Positions 23,409-33,329 of a stretch of 64,000 bases of DNA are shown here, in pieces. Within the stretch, counting starts at the first letter, position 1; each line of letters opens with the position of its first letter. This DNA comes from Margaritispora aquatica (lineage: Eukaryota; Ascomycota; Leotiomycetes; Helotiales; Discinellaceae), in assembly GCA_007644065.1 (NCBI GenBank), contig VJWN01000006.1, positions 496,001 to 560,000 on the forward strand, given 5' to 3'. Both the position numbers and the translations under genes were made by a program. A model generated the notes under the pieces. It was not told the DNA's origin, did not search any database, and was given only the letters and a program-made list of their open reading frames with translations.

Positions 23409-23868
23409 ATGTCGCTCCCCAGCTCTCTTGATGTAGTCCACGCCTATCGAAGCCTCTATAGAGCAAGTCTCCATGCTGTTCAGTACTCAAAGCCCAATAG
23501 ATACACTATAAGAAATCAATTGAGGCGATCTTTTCGAAAAGAACATCCATTGTCGTTCGACCAAGGGAGGATCAACAGGACAGTGGAGTTTTTGAACCTC
23601 GCAGCTTCTGAACGAGGGCTTGAACATCGCATTGTTAAGAGCATGCTCCATACGAAATGGTGGTATCAAAAACAGATGGCATCAGCAAAGGCGAGAAGGC
23701 AAGTGAAAATATTCGCAATGAGCTTTTTCAGACCCAAATTGACCAATTATGTGTAGCAAAGAAAACGGGAAACATCGCGCAGGCATCCAGAGTCTTGATG
23801 AATGCATGGTTCCTTACAAGATGAATCTTGCAATGCTCAACGATAGCATGGGGCTTTGTTTGAGATGA
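23409..23868 (+). CDS. LYR-motif (complex 1 LYR-like) mitochondrial protein
   Basis: LYR proteins bind the acyl carrier protein and assist Fe-S or respiratory-complex assembly in mitochondria; which target applies here is unknown. The model has exons 23409-23702 and 23791-23868, giving 123 aa, the usual size. The motif is AYRSLYRASLHAV, followed by the conserved Arg and Phe in TIRNQLRRSFRKE. Without splicing the frame runs to 23756 with a poor C terminus. Using GTGAAA (23703) and CATCCAG (23790) as an 88-nt intron gives a tail ending MNLAMLNDSMGLCLR, which looks like a genuine conserved end. An upstream ATG at 23370 adds 13 residues. The acceptor choice is inference. Confidence 0.65.
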
Positions 23869-25023
23869 AAATCCGGAACTTGTAACTTGCTCATGGTCTA
23901 CCAGACGTGGTCACCAGAAATACAGCATGCCCACTTCGGATTCGGATCATCTCTCCAACCCTCCACGGCATCAGTCAGATTTATATCAAAAGATAAAAGT
24001 AAATGACAAGATGGTATCATATCGCCGTCGCCGCCACGTCAAACGAGCCAGATCGTCAGGCCTAAGGCTATGCCAAGCGGTGTTTGGAAATGGTATGGTA
24101 GTTATCATCTCGATAGACAGGTCCATGTGTATTTATATCAAAGATGCTCTTTTCCGAAAGGAAGTCACACATTTGAAGCTCTTTTCCAAGTTTCTCACTC
24201 ATCTAGTGTTTTCCAAGTTTTTCCTTACGACCTTGCTGGTTTTTAGTCTGATCTCCTGTTGTTTTCTGTTATGTGTATTCATCCATGGCAGAGCGAACAA
24301 TGACTACTTCCACTTGTATAATATTTACAAACCCAGTCCAGGTCTCTGCCAGCACTTTTTTCAAGTTAATGCCGGTCAACAACAGAATTTAGTAGCCCTT
24401 GTGGGTCTTGTTACCATTTTTCGTTCCTTTGTGTGTTAGCCCGGGTGGTTCGTAGCCTATTTAAGGTTTGTTTGAGGTTGTTCCTACAGATAAAAGTCAC
24501 ATCAGATCTCTAGCTGATGCTTGTCGTTTTCTGTTTCAGTAAAGTTAGATGTGTTTTCTTGAACTTTATACCTGGAAATTTCTTATGTTCTAGCCTATGA
24601 ATATTGCACATTCAGTCCTATCTGACCTGGTCGGGTCTGAGGAGGAGCTTCAGGTTGTCTTATCAAAGTTCCTCCATCGAGAACGTTCTACCATTCACCA
24701 CTCAAACATTCATCATATTTTTTATGCAAAAGCCTTATCGTATGTGTTTGTGTCACTGTCTAAAAGCATCAATGCTATTGTTCGAAGCAGCATCCATCAC
24801 ATGGCTAGCCCCTATACATCTTATTCCATTCTTCAAATCGATCTTGTCAACGTGAACTTTCGGGTTACCGAATCGAAAGGTCCCGAGTTTCATCTTCATC
24901 GTTGCTAGGCCTTGGTACATGTTATTCAAGGTTTTCTGACGATTCGTGGGCTTAATGGGAGAATGGTATACATAGGTATGTGTGCCATGGCTCACTTCTC
25001 ATCGTGCTCATGGCGTCAACAAG
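23869..25023. other. Intergenic, no supported gene
   Basis: AT-rich. A 170-codon frame at 23927-24439 has a hydrophobic stretch but no domain, is rich in Phe and Ser as expected from T-rich DNA, and has no splice-supported partner. Smaller overlapping frames lie at 24597-24908. I see nothing I can support. Confidence 0.5.
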
Positions 25024-27103
25024 ATGAAAATGACAGAATTATCATCTTTGATTGCAGCTGCACCTGCTCCCGGTAAGCTGCTTCTACTACTTGTCAATTA
25101 TTTCTTGTCTTTTATGTCGAAGGATACCATTCACCTGGACTTAAAACTAATGGAGTAAGCAGATGGGGTAACGCCTGATTTTGCGCATCCCAAAGATGTC
25201 CTTCATACCATCAACACAATTGTAAGTTCTTGCAGCCTTAGATGTAAAATATCTATTTGGCGCCTTCATCAGCATTTTCCTTCAATGTTGCTGGTCGACT
25301 TGCTTGGGAGCATCCAAGGACTTATGCTAAATTGAATCTTCAGTCCGGAATTTTAACAATAGCTTTGGTTGCACCATTTGTACTCTTAAGATTATACATT
25401 CGTCTTTTCGTTGCACGTCTGTTTCTTATCGAAGACTGTAAGTATTCCAGCTATATTATATGATGATCAATCTCATATGTCTAGGGTTTTGTCTTGTAGC
25501 ATGGGTAAAGTCACTCTCCGTTATCTTGCACGTTATTCTGACATATGAAGTTGCTTGCTACCGGCTATTGTCTAACTGGACTCTTTAGTACGTTACCATA
25601 TTAAATTCTGGGACTTACTGATACTTAGCAGTGGGCATCCATGGAGGTGGAAATCATCAGTATGAAATCACGAAGGACGCATTCAGAGGCTTTCAACAGG
25701 TATGTAACTGCCCCAGAGCCAGGTTGGACAAAATTAAAGCCTTATTTCTCTTATACCCAGGCTCTATACGCAGATACCATCGTTTACGGTCCAACTGCTT
25801 GGTTCACCAAGACCACGCTACTCCTCATCTTTGTGCGGGTTTTCTCCCCATTTAAGAAAACAATCGTTGGTATATACGTTTTCATTGCTTTGATGTTGGG
25901 ATATTATCTCCCGGTCATGATCATCAAGATCAATGTATGCACACCAATTCGTGGCCTTTGGGATCCTAATATACAATCTACTTGCATCAATCAGGCTGCA
26001 CTTTTCATGTGCGACACAAGTAAGCACAACTCATTTATCACTGTGTCCTCATTTTCTTACCTATATATATAGTCATGAGTGCGGTTACCGATCTTGCCAT
26101 CCTCATCCTCCCAATTCCTCTCGTTTGGTCTTTGAATACGTCACTTAGAAAGAAAATACAAATTGGACTTCTCTGTAAGTTGATTCACCACACTTTTACT
26201 TGCATGAATGTCTAGAGGGTCGCTCTTGGCGACAGATACCTGTCCAGGGGCCACGGCTACCATGTATAGTTCCACTCATTCTATTTTCTATCTCAGAATC
26301 AAGTTTTTAAGTTTGAAGGTGATGCTAACCTATTGTAGTGGGAGCTGGAGGAATTGCTACTGGAGCTAGTGTTATTCGTTTAATTCTTGTCTTTCAACCA
26401 AACAGCTTTGCAGACGAAACCGTCTCGTTTGTTAGATTCAATCTGCTTGGGTTAGTAATGTCAACTTACACCAGCTTTGTGAGAAGATTAGCACACTGAC
26501 AGTCCCAAAGTGTAGCAGAGATCGGAATCGGCCTCATCTGTGCCACTTTCCCAGCATTCAATATTCTTTTTATGAAGATTTCTAGTAGTAAGAGTCTCAA
26601 ATCGAAGCAAACGCCACCAAACTCAGAAGAAGTACGGATGGAGCGTTTACGCAGCTCGAGAGGTAAGAGGAGAACTCCAGGAGACAGCCTGTTACAGTCA
26701 CAGGCTAGCTATGTGCAGATGGGTTCTTCAAGAGACACATTCATGTCACAGCAGTTCGAGCAAACGGGCACAAGTTTTAATGGAGATGGCGGAGGATTTC
26801 ATGCTTGCACGGTGGGTCCATTTATTTTTAGTCCTCACACAGTTTCTATGAGCAGGGGGCGTTTTATACATGCTCTTATATTCATCTACATCAAAGAGAT
26901 GTCTTGTTGCTTTGACATTCCAATCAAACATAAAGTATGAATACTGAAGTTTACAGTGTCATGTCGCTTCCTCAAATCCATTGGATCACAGACCAGCACC
27001 CTGGAGAGATACATATCCTGAGCAGTCATGGAGGAAGGGAAGTGATATTGAAACAGGGGAGATCGAGGTCAAAGAGACTATTCAAACTACACGGAATGCT
27101 TAG
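25024..27103 (+). CDS. Fungal rhodopsin-domain seven-helix membrane protein
   Basis: Integral membrane protein of the fungal rhodopsin-domain family (Pfam Rhodopsin_dom_fungi, PTH11-related); function unknown. Eleven exons: 25024-25072, 25163-25221, 25344-25437, 25485-25504, 25551-25587, 25629-25699, 25761-26019, 26073-26174, 26339-26454, 26503-26811 and 26957-27103, giving 420 aa. Family landmarks are FAHPKDVLHTINTI, LRLYIRLFVARLFLIED, GGGNHQYEITKDAF, WFTKTTLLLIFVRVFSPF, CTPIRGLWDP and ILPIPLVWSLNTSLRKKIQI. The tail is cytosolic and ends acidic (DIETGEIEVKETIQ). Exons 4 and 5 are only 20 and 37 nt. The exon 9/10 junction could instead use GTTAGT at 26451. The second ATG (25030) is also possible. 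Confidence 0.8.
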
Positions 27104-27214
27104 GCTGTTTCTATTCATCATTTGAACTATTCAGAAAAAATACAAAGCTATATGTTAGTGCTCCTCCACAAATGCGATATCGCCATACTTTGTCCATAGC
27201 CAACACGACTTGTC

Positions 27215-27986
27215 CTATAATTTCGACTGCTCCTTTCCCGAGGAGCTTTCCTTGTGTTTGACAACAGAAGTTCTGCCCGGATCTCGATCGGCTGTCAGCC
27301 ACAGTCCTTTTGAATCCGCCAATATGTTTCCATCTTTATCCTCAAAGCTACCGACCATGTGCAGCTTTTTGCCTTCTTTCTTAACGCACTTGCCACGTAC
27401 AAGCACCACTTGTGGTGTATACAATGGCCTCTTGAAGTTAACGGTTAAAGAGATAGTGAATGCTCCATGTGCTATCAGATTCAAAAGTCAGCTCAGTTGT
27501 TCTCGAGATTGAACATCTAAAAGTGGATGATGAAGCTGCAAACAGCTTCAATGAAATACCCAATGGTGACTTACCAGCCTGCATATTTGCAGCATTTCCC
27601 ATCACTTCATCCAAAACTACTCCAAAGAACCCTCCGTGTACGGTCTTAGCGAATCCGTTTACTCCGCTGCCCAGATCTACAAGAGCACAAAATTGCAGGA
27701 AGGGATTCTTTGGGTCTTCTCCCACATCCAGCAGCTTCCCATCTGGACCCTTCTCGGGCTTCACGTACCGCAAGAAAGATACACAGGCTTTGACAGTGGA
27801 CGAAGTATTGAGAGTCTCGCGTACTAAAGCTGACTCGGTAGAGGCAATGGGCGTTCTATCTGGGACTACAACTTGCAGCACAGCTTTAGAGGAGAGGTGT
27901 GCGGCGCACCAAGGGATGGCCTTGAAGTGCTCGAGGGGATCGAGGACGGGTTGGTTGTGAGTTGATGGTGGGTTTGGTGATGTCAT
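27215..27986 (-). CDS. Hotdog-fold thioesterase (PaaI/THEM4-like)
   Basis: Predicted acyl-CoA thioesterase; substrate unknown. Exons 27986-27575 and 27471-27215 (intron 103 nt, Ala codon split) give 222 aa. The hotdog core is FAKTVHGGFFGVVLDEVMGN, containing the HGG and DE elements of the 4HBT family, then FTISLTVNFKRPLYTPQVVL and VRGKCVKKEGKKLHMVGSFE on successive strands. No targeting signal is evident. It converges on the rhodopsin-domain gene (111 nt between stops). Confidence 0.86.
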
Positions 27987-29172
27987 TGTGAGATGTGTAG
28001 AATCAACTTCGATAGCAACAAGTCATGTATTTAATAAAAGATAAGAGTACCAAGTGATGGGGAAGTGAATAGTGAATATGCAGAAGAAATGGTGACATAT
28101 CCACGATAAAAAAGAACTTGGGACAAAGAGGGGAAATCACAGGAATAGCACATGCAACACACATCGAGCTATCCTACTTACCTGTAGATCTCTGGAATGT
28201 ACCAAATCCGACAACTGGATCTTGCAGAAGCCGAGGCGCCCGAAGGCCATAGATCTTATGGGGATGTTGACGCTTCGCGGACCAAAGTGCAATAGTTTTT
28301 CATTTCTTGGAATACCTCGACGCCTCACAAAGTCGCATCCCCATGAGGAGCACCATGTTCGATGCTATACTGTACTTGGCAGTATATCAGAAAAGATCCT
28401 ACTCTTAGGAAGGTCAAAGAATTTGACGAGATGGCACTGGTTGGGTGAAACATTCTGATGGTGGACACGATGATGGCAGTGGCTCCCAGGAAAGTTCACA
28501 CACTACAAAACCCATGCCAATTCCAGTTATTAACTTCACAGCTGCAGCCTCGATAAAGCAGTTCTGGGGATGAAAGACGGCTTTGAAGTCCCAACGGAGA
28601 GCGCATCTGTACGTGAGAGGCTGCAAGATGACGAAGAGCGAGCTAGTACATGCGGCTGAATTTGGGACTAGGAAGCGGGTAGATGACTTGGCTCGCCTTA
28701 GGTTCATCTCGTTGTGGCGGTTATTGGCCACTCGAGCTGCGGGAGACGTATAGCTAGCCACAATATCAGCACTTGATATGCATGGAAGGCAGCGTACGCC
28801 TTGTGGGTCAGATCTGCGGAGATCTTTTGACGGTTTTGGGATTGATGTTTACCAATTGTGGGTGGAGGACGATGATCGAATATCTTCTTTGTGATGAGGA
28901 TGGAGAATGACGGCTCTCATCTTCATACCCTGTAGGTAATGATTGCTCTTTCATTTGAGATAGATGTGCATGAAAGTGGTATTAGAAATTATTCACAGTG
29001 GAAATAGAAGACTGCTCCTTCCCAAAACGAAGGGAAGTGTCAAGGACGGATGCTTCATTTGGAAACTGTGATATTAAGAATCGTGATCTATGATATATAC
29101 ATGTTTTACAAAACTTCTCCAACATGCAACGTCGAATCTAGGTAACAACCTTCTTACGAGTTCCAAAAACAA
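27987..29172. other. Intergenic, no gene seen
   Basis: Upstream of the thioesterase and downstream of the Rds1-like gene. Minus-strand frames at 28137-28328 and 28414-28761 have no domain or splice-linked partner. It presumably holds the thioesterase promoter and the Rds1 3' UTR. Confidence 0.5.
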
Positions 29173-30243
29173 TTAAGCGAGCTTGATCGCACCAGCCGGC
29201 TGCTCTACCAACAGCACTGGTCCTGCAACGACAGTATCCAAGGTTGGGGCGCCTGGGATATCGGAAATAACACCGACAATCAGACCTTTATTGAGGTCGA
29301 ATTGTGGAATCATTGTTGTATTGGTTATGGTGTTGAAAGGCATGGAAATATTGAGCAGCTCATGGAAAAACACTGCATAATAGCATCGAGCCGGATCCCA
29401 GACTGGCGGTGGAGTAGTGAAGACAAATTCGATCTCAGTACCGGAAGTGAGAGATGAGTTGGTGTCTGGGTTGTAGGTGAATTGTGGAAGATTCTGTCTG
29501 GGGTACGGATAGACTGGATTGACTTGAGGACAGCTGCCTGGAACGATGAATTGATTGGTGCTGTCCAAAATTTCGTTGGCGTATGGGAATGAGGTATCTG
29601 CTGGCCCTGCAAATGGATTTTCATCCCAAATGTCCATCAATGCCCAGGTATTGTGTCGGGACTCGGTCTCAGCAATGGCCATGAGAGCACCCTTGGTTGG
29701 ATTCGAGGTTGCTTGTTGGGCAAGGCCTGTAAGGAAAGCCATTGACGCAATCTCAAGTAGGGTCAATGTGATCACAAATGCTTCTGCACTGGTGATGCCA
29801 AAGTTGTACTTGCATGGACCAGGCTTAAGCGAGTTGCTTGAAATCTGAGCCTGAAAGATGGATAGATGACCAGCTTCGTTGTTTCTGATCTCCTGAATAC
29901 GATCATAAGTAGTATTTGGGAGACCAAGAGCAGTAAATGAACTTTCGTTGAACATCTCAACTCCTTTCTGGTAGAATTCGAAAATAGCCCACTCTGCAGC
30001 AAGCAGATTTTGGAAGAGAATATCATCGGGGGGTACAGTTCCGTTGGTGGTCGGAAGAATGGGATCTGTCTCATTGCCTGGATATGGCACACCTTTGCCT
30101 CTATAGTTACTATAGTAGTCTGAGAGGCCGGGAACTGGACGTTGTTCTGGATATCCTGGATATGTTCCAGGAGCGAGCACAGGATGTGCTATGGCAGAGG
30201 AAACAGCTGCGAGCACTGCCAGTGTCTTGCGAATAGAAAGCAT
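29173..30243 (-). CDS. Rds1-like secreted ferritin-fold stress protein
   Basis: Intronless, 356 aa. Matches the fungal Rds1 stress-response family, named from a fission yeast gene induced by nutrient stress. A signal peptide is present (about residues 1-19, MLSIRKTLAVLAAVSSAIA). The ferritin-like four-helix core carries spaced Glu/His: NLLAAEWAIFEFYQKGVEMF, EIRNNEAGHLSIFQAQIS, LLEIASMAFLTGL and AETESRHNTWALMDIW. Whether metal is bound is not known. Several N-glycosylation sequons (NET, NTT, NSS, NIS) fit secretion. The C-terminal 120 residues form a separate beta-rich region. A TATAAA lies 84 nt upstream of the start and a CACGTG about 440 nt upstream. Confidence 0.9.
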   Translation of the reverse strand: MLSIRKTLAVLAAVSSAIAHPVLAPGTYPGYPEQRPVPGLSDYYSNYRGKGVPYPGNETDPILPTTNGTVPPDDILFQNLLAAEWAIFEFYQKGVEMFNESSFTALGLPNTTYDRIQEIRNNEAGHLSIFQAQISSNSLKPGPCKYNFGITSAEAFVITLTLLEIASMAFLTGLAQQATSNPTKGALMAIAETESRHNTWALMDIWDENPFAGPADTSFPYANEILDSTNQFIVPGSCPQVNPVYPYPRQNLPQFTYNPDTNSSLTSGTEIEFVFTTPPPVWDPARCYYAVFFHELLNISMPFNTITNTTMIPQFDLNKGLIVGVISDIPGAPTLDTVVAGPVLLVEQPAGAIKLA

Positions 30244-30326
30244 TTTGATGTAATTGATATCGTGAAGATTGAATGGATTATCGATAATTGATTCAAAAGT
30301 TACTCAGACAATGCGGAGTCTGAGCA

Positions 30327-30332
30327 TTTATA
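30327..30332 (-). promoter_or_regulatory. TATA box of Rds1-like gene
   Basis: TATAAA on the minus strand 84 nt upstream of the start codon, at a normal distance for a fungal core promoter of a regulated gene. Confidence 0.6.
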
Positions 30333-30680
30333 TGAGATTAATCACACCAACTTCTCACATACATATGGAACACCAAGAACATGTGACGTAAATGGCAAAT
30401 GGTCTTAAATCCACAGCGTAATGGCCGAGGGAGGAGATGCTCTCTTCTGTACTAGTATCACAGCAACAATACTCCTTTGACAAGAATGTCGTCGATCTTC
30501 CATTCAAATTTCGAAGGAAACATCAAGCTTAAAAAATAAGGATAGCTAGCACCAAACCTTGAAAACAGATACAGAACCCGAGGGCTGGTGAAATTATATG
30601 CAGCATGAGCGAGTCCAAAGGACGACCATCTTTACTTGCGGCGATTTGGACTGTGGAGCTTGCAGTGTGGAAGTATATAT

Positions 30681-30686
30681 CACGTG
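30681..30686. promoter_or_regulatory. CACGTG upstream of Rds1-like gene
   Basis: Palindromic CACGTG within ATCACGTGAC, about 440 nt upstream of the Rds1-like start. It resembles a bHLH (Cbf1/Pho4/SREBP-type) site. Motif only. Confidence 0.35.
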
Positions 30687-31966
30687 ACTTATACAGGAGA
30701 GATCGGTAGACGAGTCGATATCATTGGTGCCTTAGCTAGCCTTGGTGCTACTCATCAATCAGAGTCTCGGGAGAGTTAGTAAGTCGATGGACTCCTGTCA
30801 TGTATAACCAATGATCTATGGACGGTACAGTAGAGCCGCCAGCGATCAGTACTGTCGATCATCCTGCGAGCGGTTCCACCAGGTTTTCAACTAAACAGCC
30901 ATTAACAGCAAAAGCCAAATTCGGAAACAAGAAGCCGTCAGAAAACCCCCTTAGGATAAAATTTTGACGGGTTTCAGAGATCTACATCTTCCATAACGGA
31001 CGGTCTTGCAGATCTTAGGGTTCATCTTATGAGCCATTTCAATAATAATCGAGCCGTGCTGCAAATCCGCATCATCATTCAGCAATTTGAGCTGTTCATG
31101 ATCTGTTGAAAATTTGCAACTTCAAAGTCCAAGATTCATGTGGCTGACTGGTAAGCTATCTTTCTTCGCATCTGCTAGGTAGCCACATTACTTGCTACTC
31201 AAATCATTTTCTCCTAACATGATGTTATTGGACGGAGGCCTCGAGGAAGAAGGATCGCTGAGAGCAGTAAGTATGAATACTTTGAAAGTCCTTATTTTCA
31301 GGTACAACTTACCTACGTGTAAGTAGTGAATCTTTCTTTGACGCTTGCATGCTCGCTTACCAGTCATCAATGACATTCAATCTACTATGTAGATAACCTT
31401 CAACAATACAGTTACCGAATCAGAATTGCAATTGTCAATGTCATAAGCAATTACAAGATCCACACTTTTTAACATGAAATATTTTTAATCTTTGATCACA
31501 TAGATGTTTTTATAAAAGCCTAAACAAGCATATTTGGTAACAACTTAGAACTAGCTCCCAAACGAAACCCATCGCTTGCTTGCAACTTCAAGAGTCTGAG
31601 GTTTCGCGAGCAACAATCATTAGATAAAACGCCTTGCATTCCGAATATAAGTTTCAAGGGGCCCCGAAAATGGGTTCCCATATGCAATATTATATGTGCC
31701 ATGATGATGTAGCCATGCTAGACATACCTTTGACCAAATCTGGGTGTAAGATGTCTGATTTTGTCCTTGACATCTACGGGCTCCTACATGTCCCGATTGA
31801 CGGAAGTATTCAAATCTGGCACTGGTTCCCAAGCATAGTAACATCATATGCCTCCAGCGTAATCTCCTCTGCATCTAGTGTTACAAGTACAGCAGCGAGA
31901 TCGTATGCCCAACCATACCAACTTTAGCGGTCGTGATACCGGCTCCCTAATCGTACAATGGCATGG

Positions 31967-32232
31967 TCAGAGCTTCCTCTGTAACTTCTGCTGTAGTAGG
32001 CGTAGGAAGTTTTTGGTGGCATCCAAGACTAGAGAAACTAGTTCGCGAATCTCGAGCGCAATGAGTGTTGCACCTACAGCAATTAAAGCGGCACGATCAA
32101 GCGACTTGAGTGCAGCTTCTGCAGCACAATCATCTGATTCATCTCTGGCCAATGCCCAGGCAAATAGAGTAGTAGCACAGCATCTGGATGCGTCGCCACT
32201 ACATCGACCAATTTTGCCCCAAAGAGTTGAAC
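31967..32232 (-). CDS. Weak candidate exon of a small unknown protein
   Basis: A minus-strand frame stays open for about 88 codons up to the TGA stop, starting without ATG after an upstream in-frame stop near 32233. The first internal ATG is at 32152 (61 codons). The residues look coding: a Cys-containing segment, then an Ala/Leu-rich amphipathic stretch (AAEAALKSLDRAALIAVGAT). A GTAGGT lies near the 5' edge, but that would be a donor and not an acceptor. No family is recognised; it may be a decayed gene or chance. Confidence 0.25.
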
Positions 32233-33329
32233 CTACCAGCGCTCAGTCTATTTGTCGCTGCCCTTGTGGCAATTCTGGAGATGGGTTAATTATATTTTCT
32301 TTTACACCTGGAAGCAAACTCAGCTTTTGTGTATCACTTTGTGGTGCACGCATGGTCTGTTGCTTAAGATAAGCAGTTCATCGAAGAATATATGTACCAT
32401 AGTATCCGGTTCGAAATATAAAATAAATGAAAATACTTGCCTCGTCGAGCTTCCTATCTCATTTAGTAGACGTGAAGTTCATATAATGGTCTTGTATGGC
32501 AACTGCTGAGTGGTTTGGATGTGTACCTGAGGCAAGGTTGAATGAAGTGAGGTACAGTAATCGGGAATTTCAAGCCACAATGAGCATTAGTGGCACCCTG
32601 TGGCACCCAGTGACCCGGCTCCCTGGAAGTGGAAGATCAGACACTGCCAGACACAGACAGCCTACTCCTTATCGCTCCGAACGAATCAGGACCAGAGATG
32701 CAAGGACATGTTATATTGCTTGGTGAATATTGAACCAGAATCCTGCTGAAGCTTAGAGCTCACAGCTGACAATTGACAGCTCCATCAATTTGAATTTGGT
32801 TCTGCCTCTACTTGGTATTGCCTTGAAACCCCAGTCCAGGTCACTGGCCAAAGATTCCCACACCGCACCCACTGTTGACTGTTCCCACTTCTGGAGATTG
32901 ACTAGTAAAGCGTGAGATGCCATTCGCAGACACCCATCGGCTTCCAAAGCCCTTGCTAACGCCATTGACAGCTAGTTGTGGGGGAAGTGCATTTATGTTT
33001 GCCAACCTGACTGCTTCAGATTATCACCGAGTCAGACAAAGTGTGTTGCCTTCTGAGCCTTCACAATAGCTTCAGCGTCCAGACCTGTTGTTCCCTCCTC
33101 TGCAACGGCTGTTTCCCAACCTATACAGCCATATCGCGAGGGTGTTTCTGCCACAACAAGAAGCGCAGCAGGAGGGGACAAACTTGCGACCCATCAGCTC
33201 GCGGATTACGAAGAGTTTGAACTTGTTGATTACGCTGGGCTTGGTCGTCGCACAGAGAAAGACGCCCAATACTTCGAACGCCAGGCTAGGAGAGAAGATA
33301 AGATCCGTCGATTGGACGAGGCCGACGAA

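Larger units (their letters stand above)
30244..33056. other. 2.8 kb gene-poor region
   Basis: Upstream of the Rds1-like gene. Apart from one weak minus-strand coding candidate (31967-32232) nothing here looks coding. Plus-strand frames at 31634-31927 and 31878-32372 overlap that candidate in the opposite sense and show no domain. Confidence 0.5.

Noticed and set aside
23927..24439. 170-codon plus-strand frame with a hydrophobic stretch
   Set aside because: No domain, Phe/Ser-rich composition explained by T-rich DNA, no splice partner, overlaps nothing conserved.
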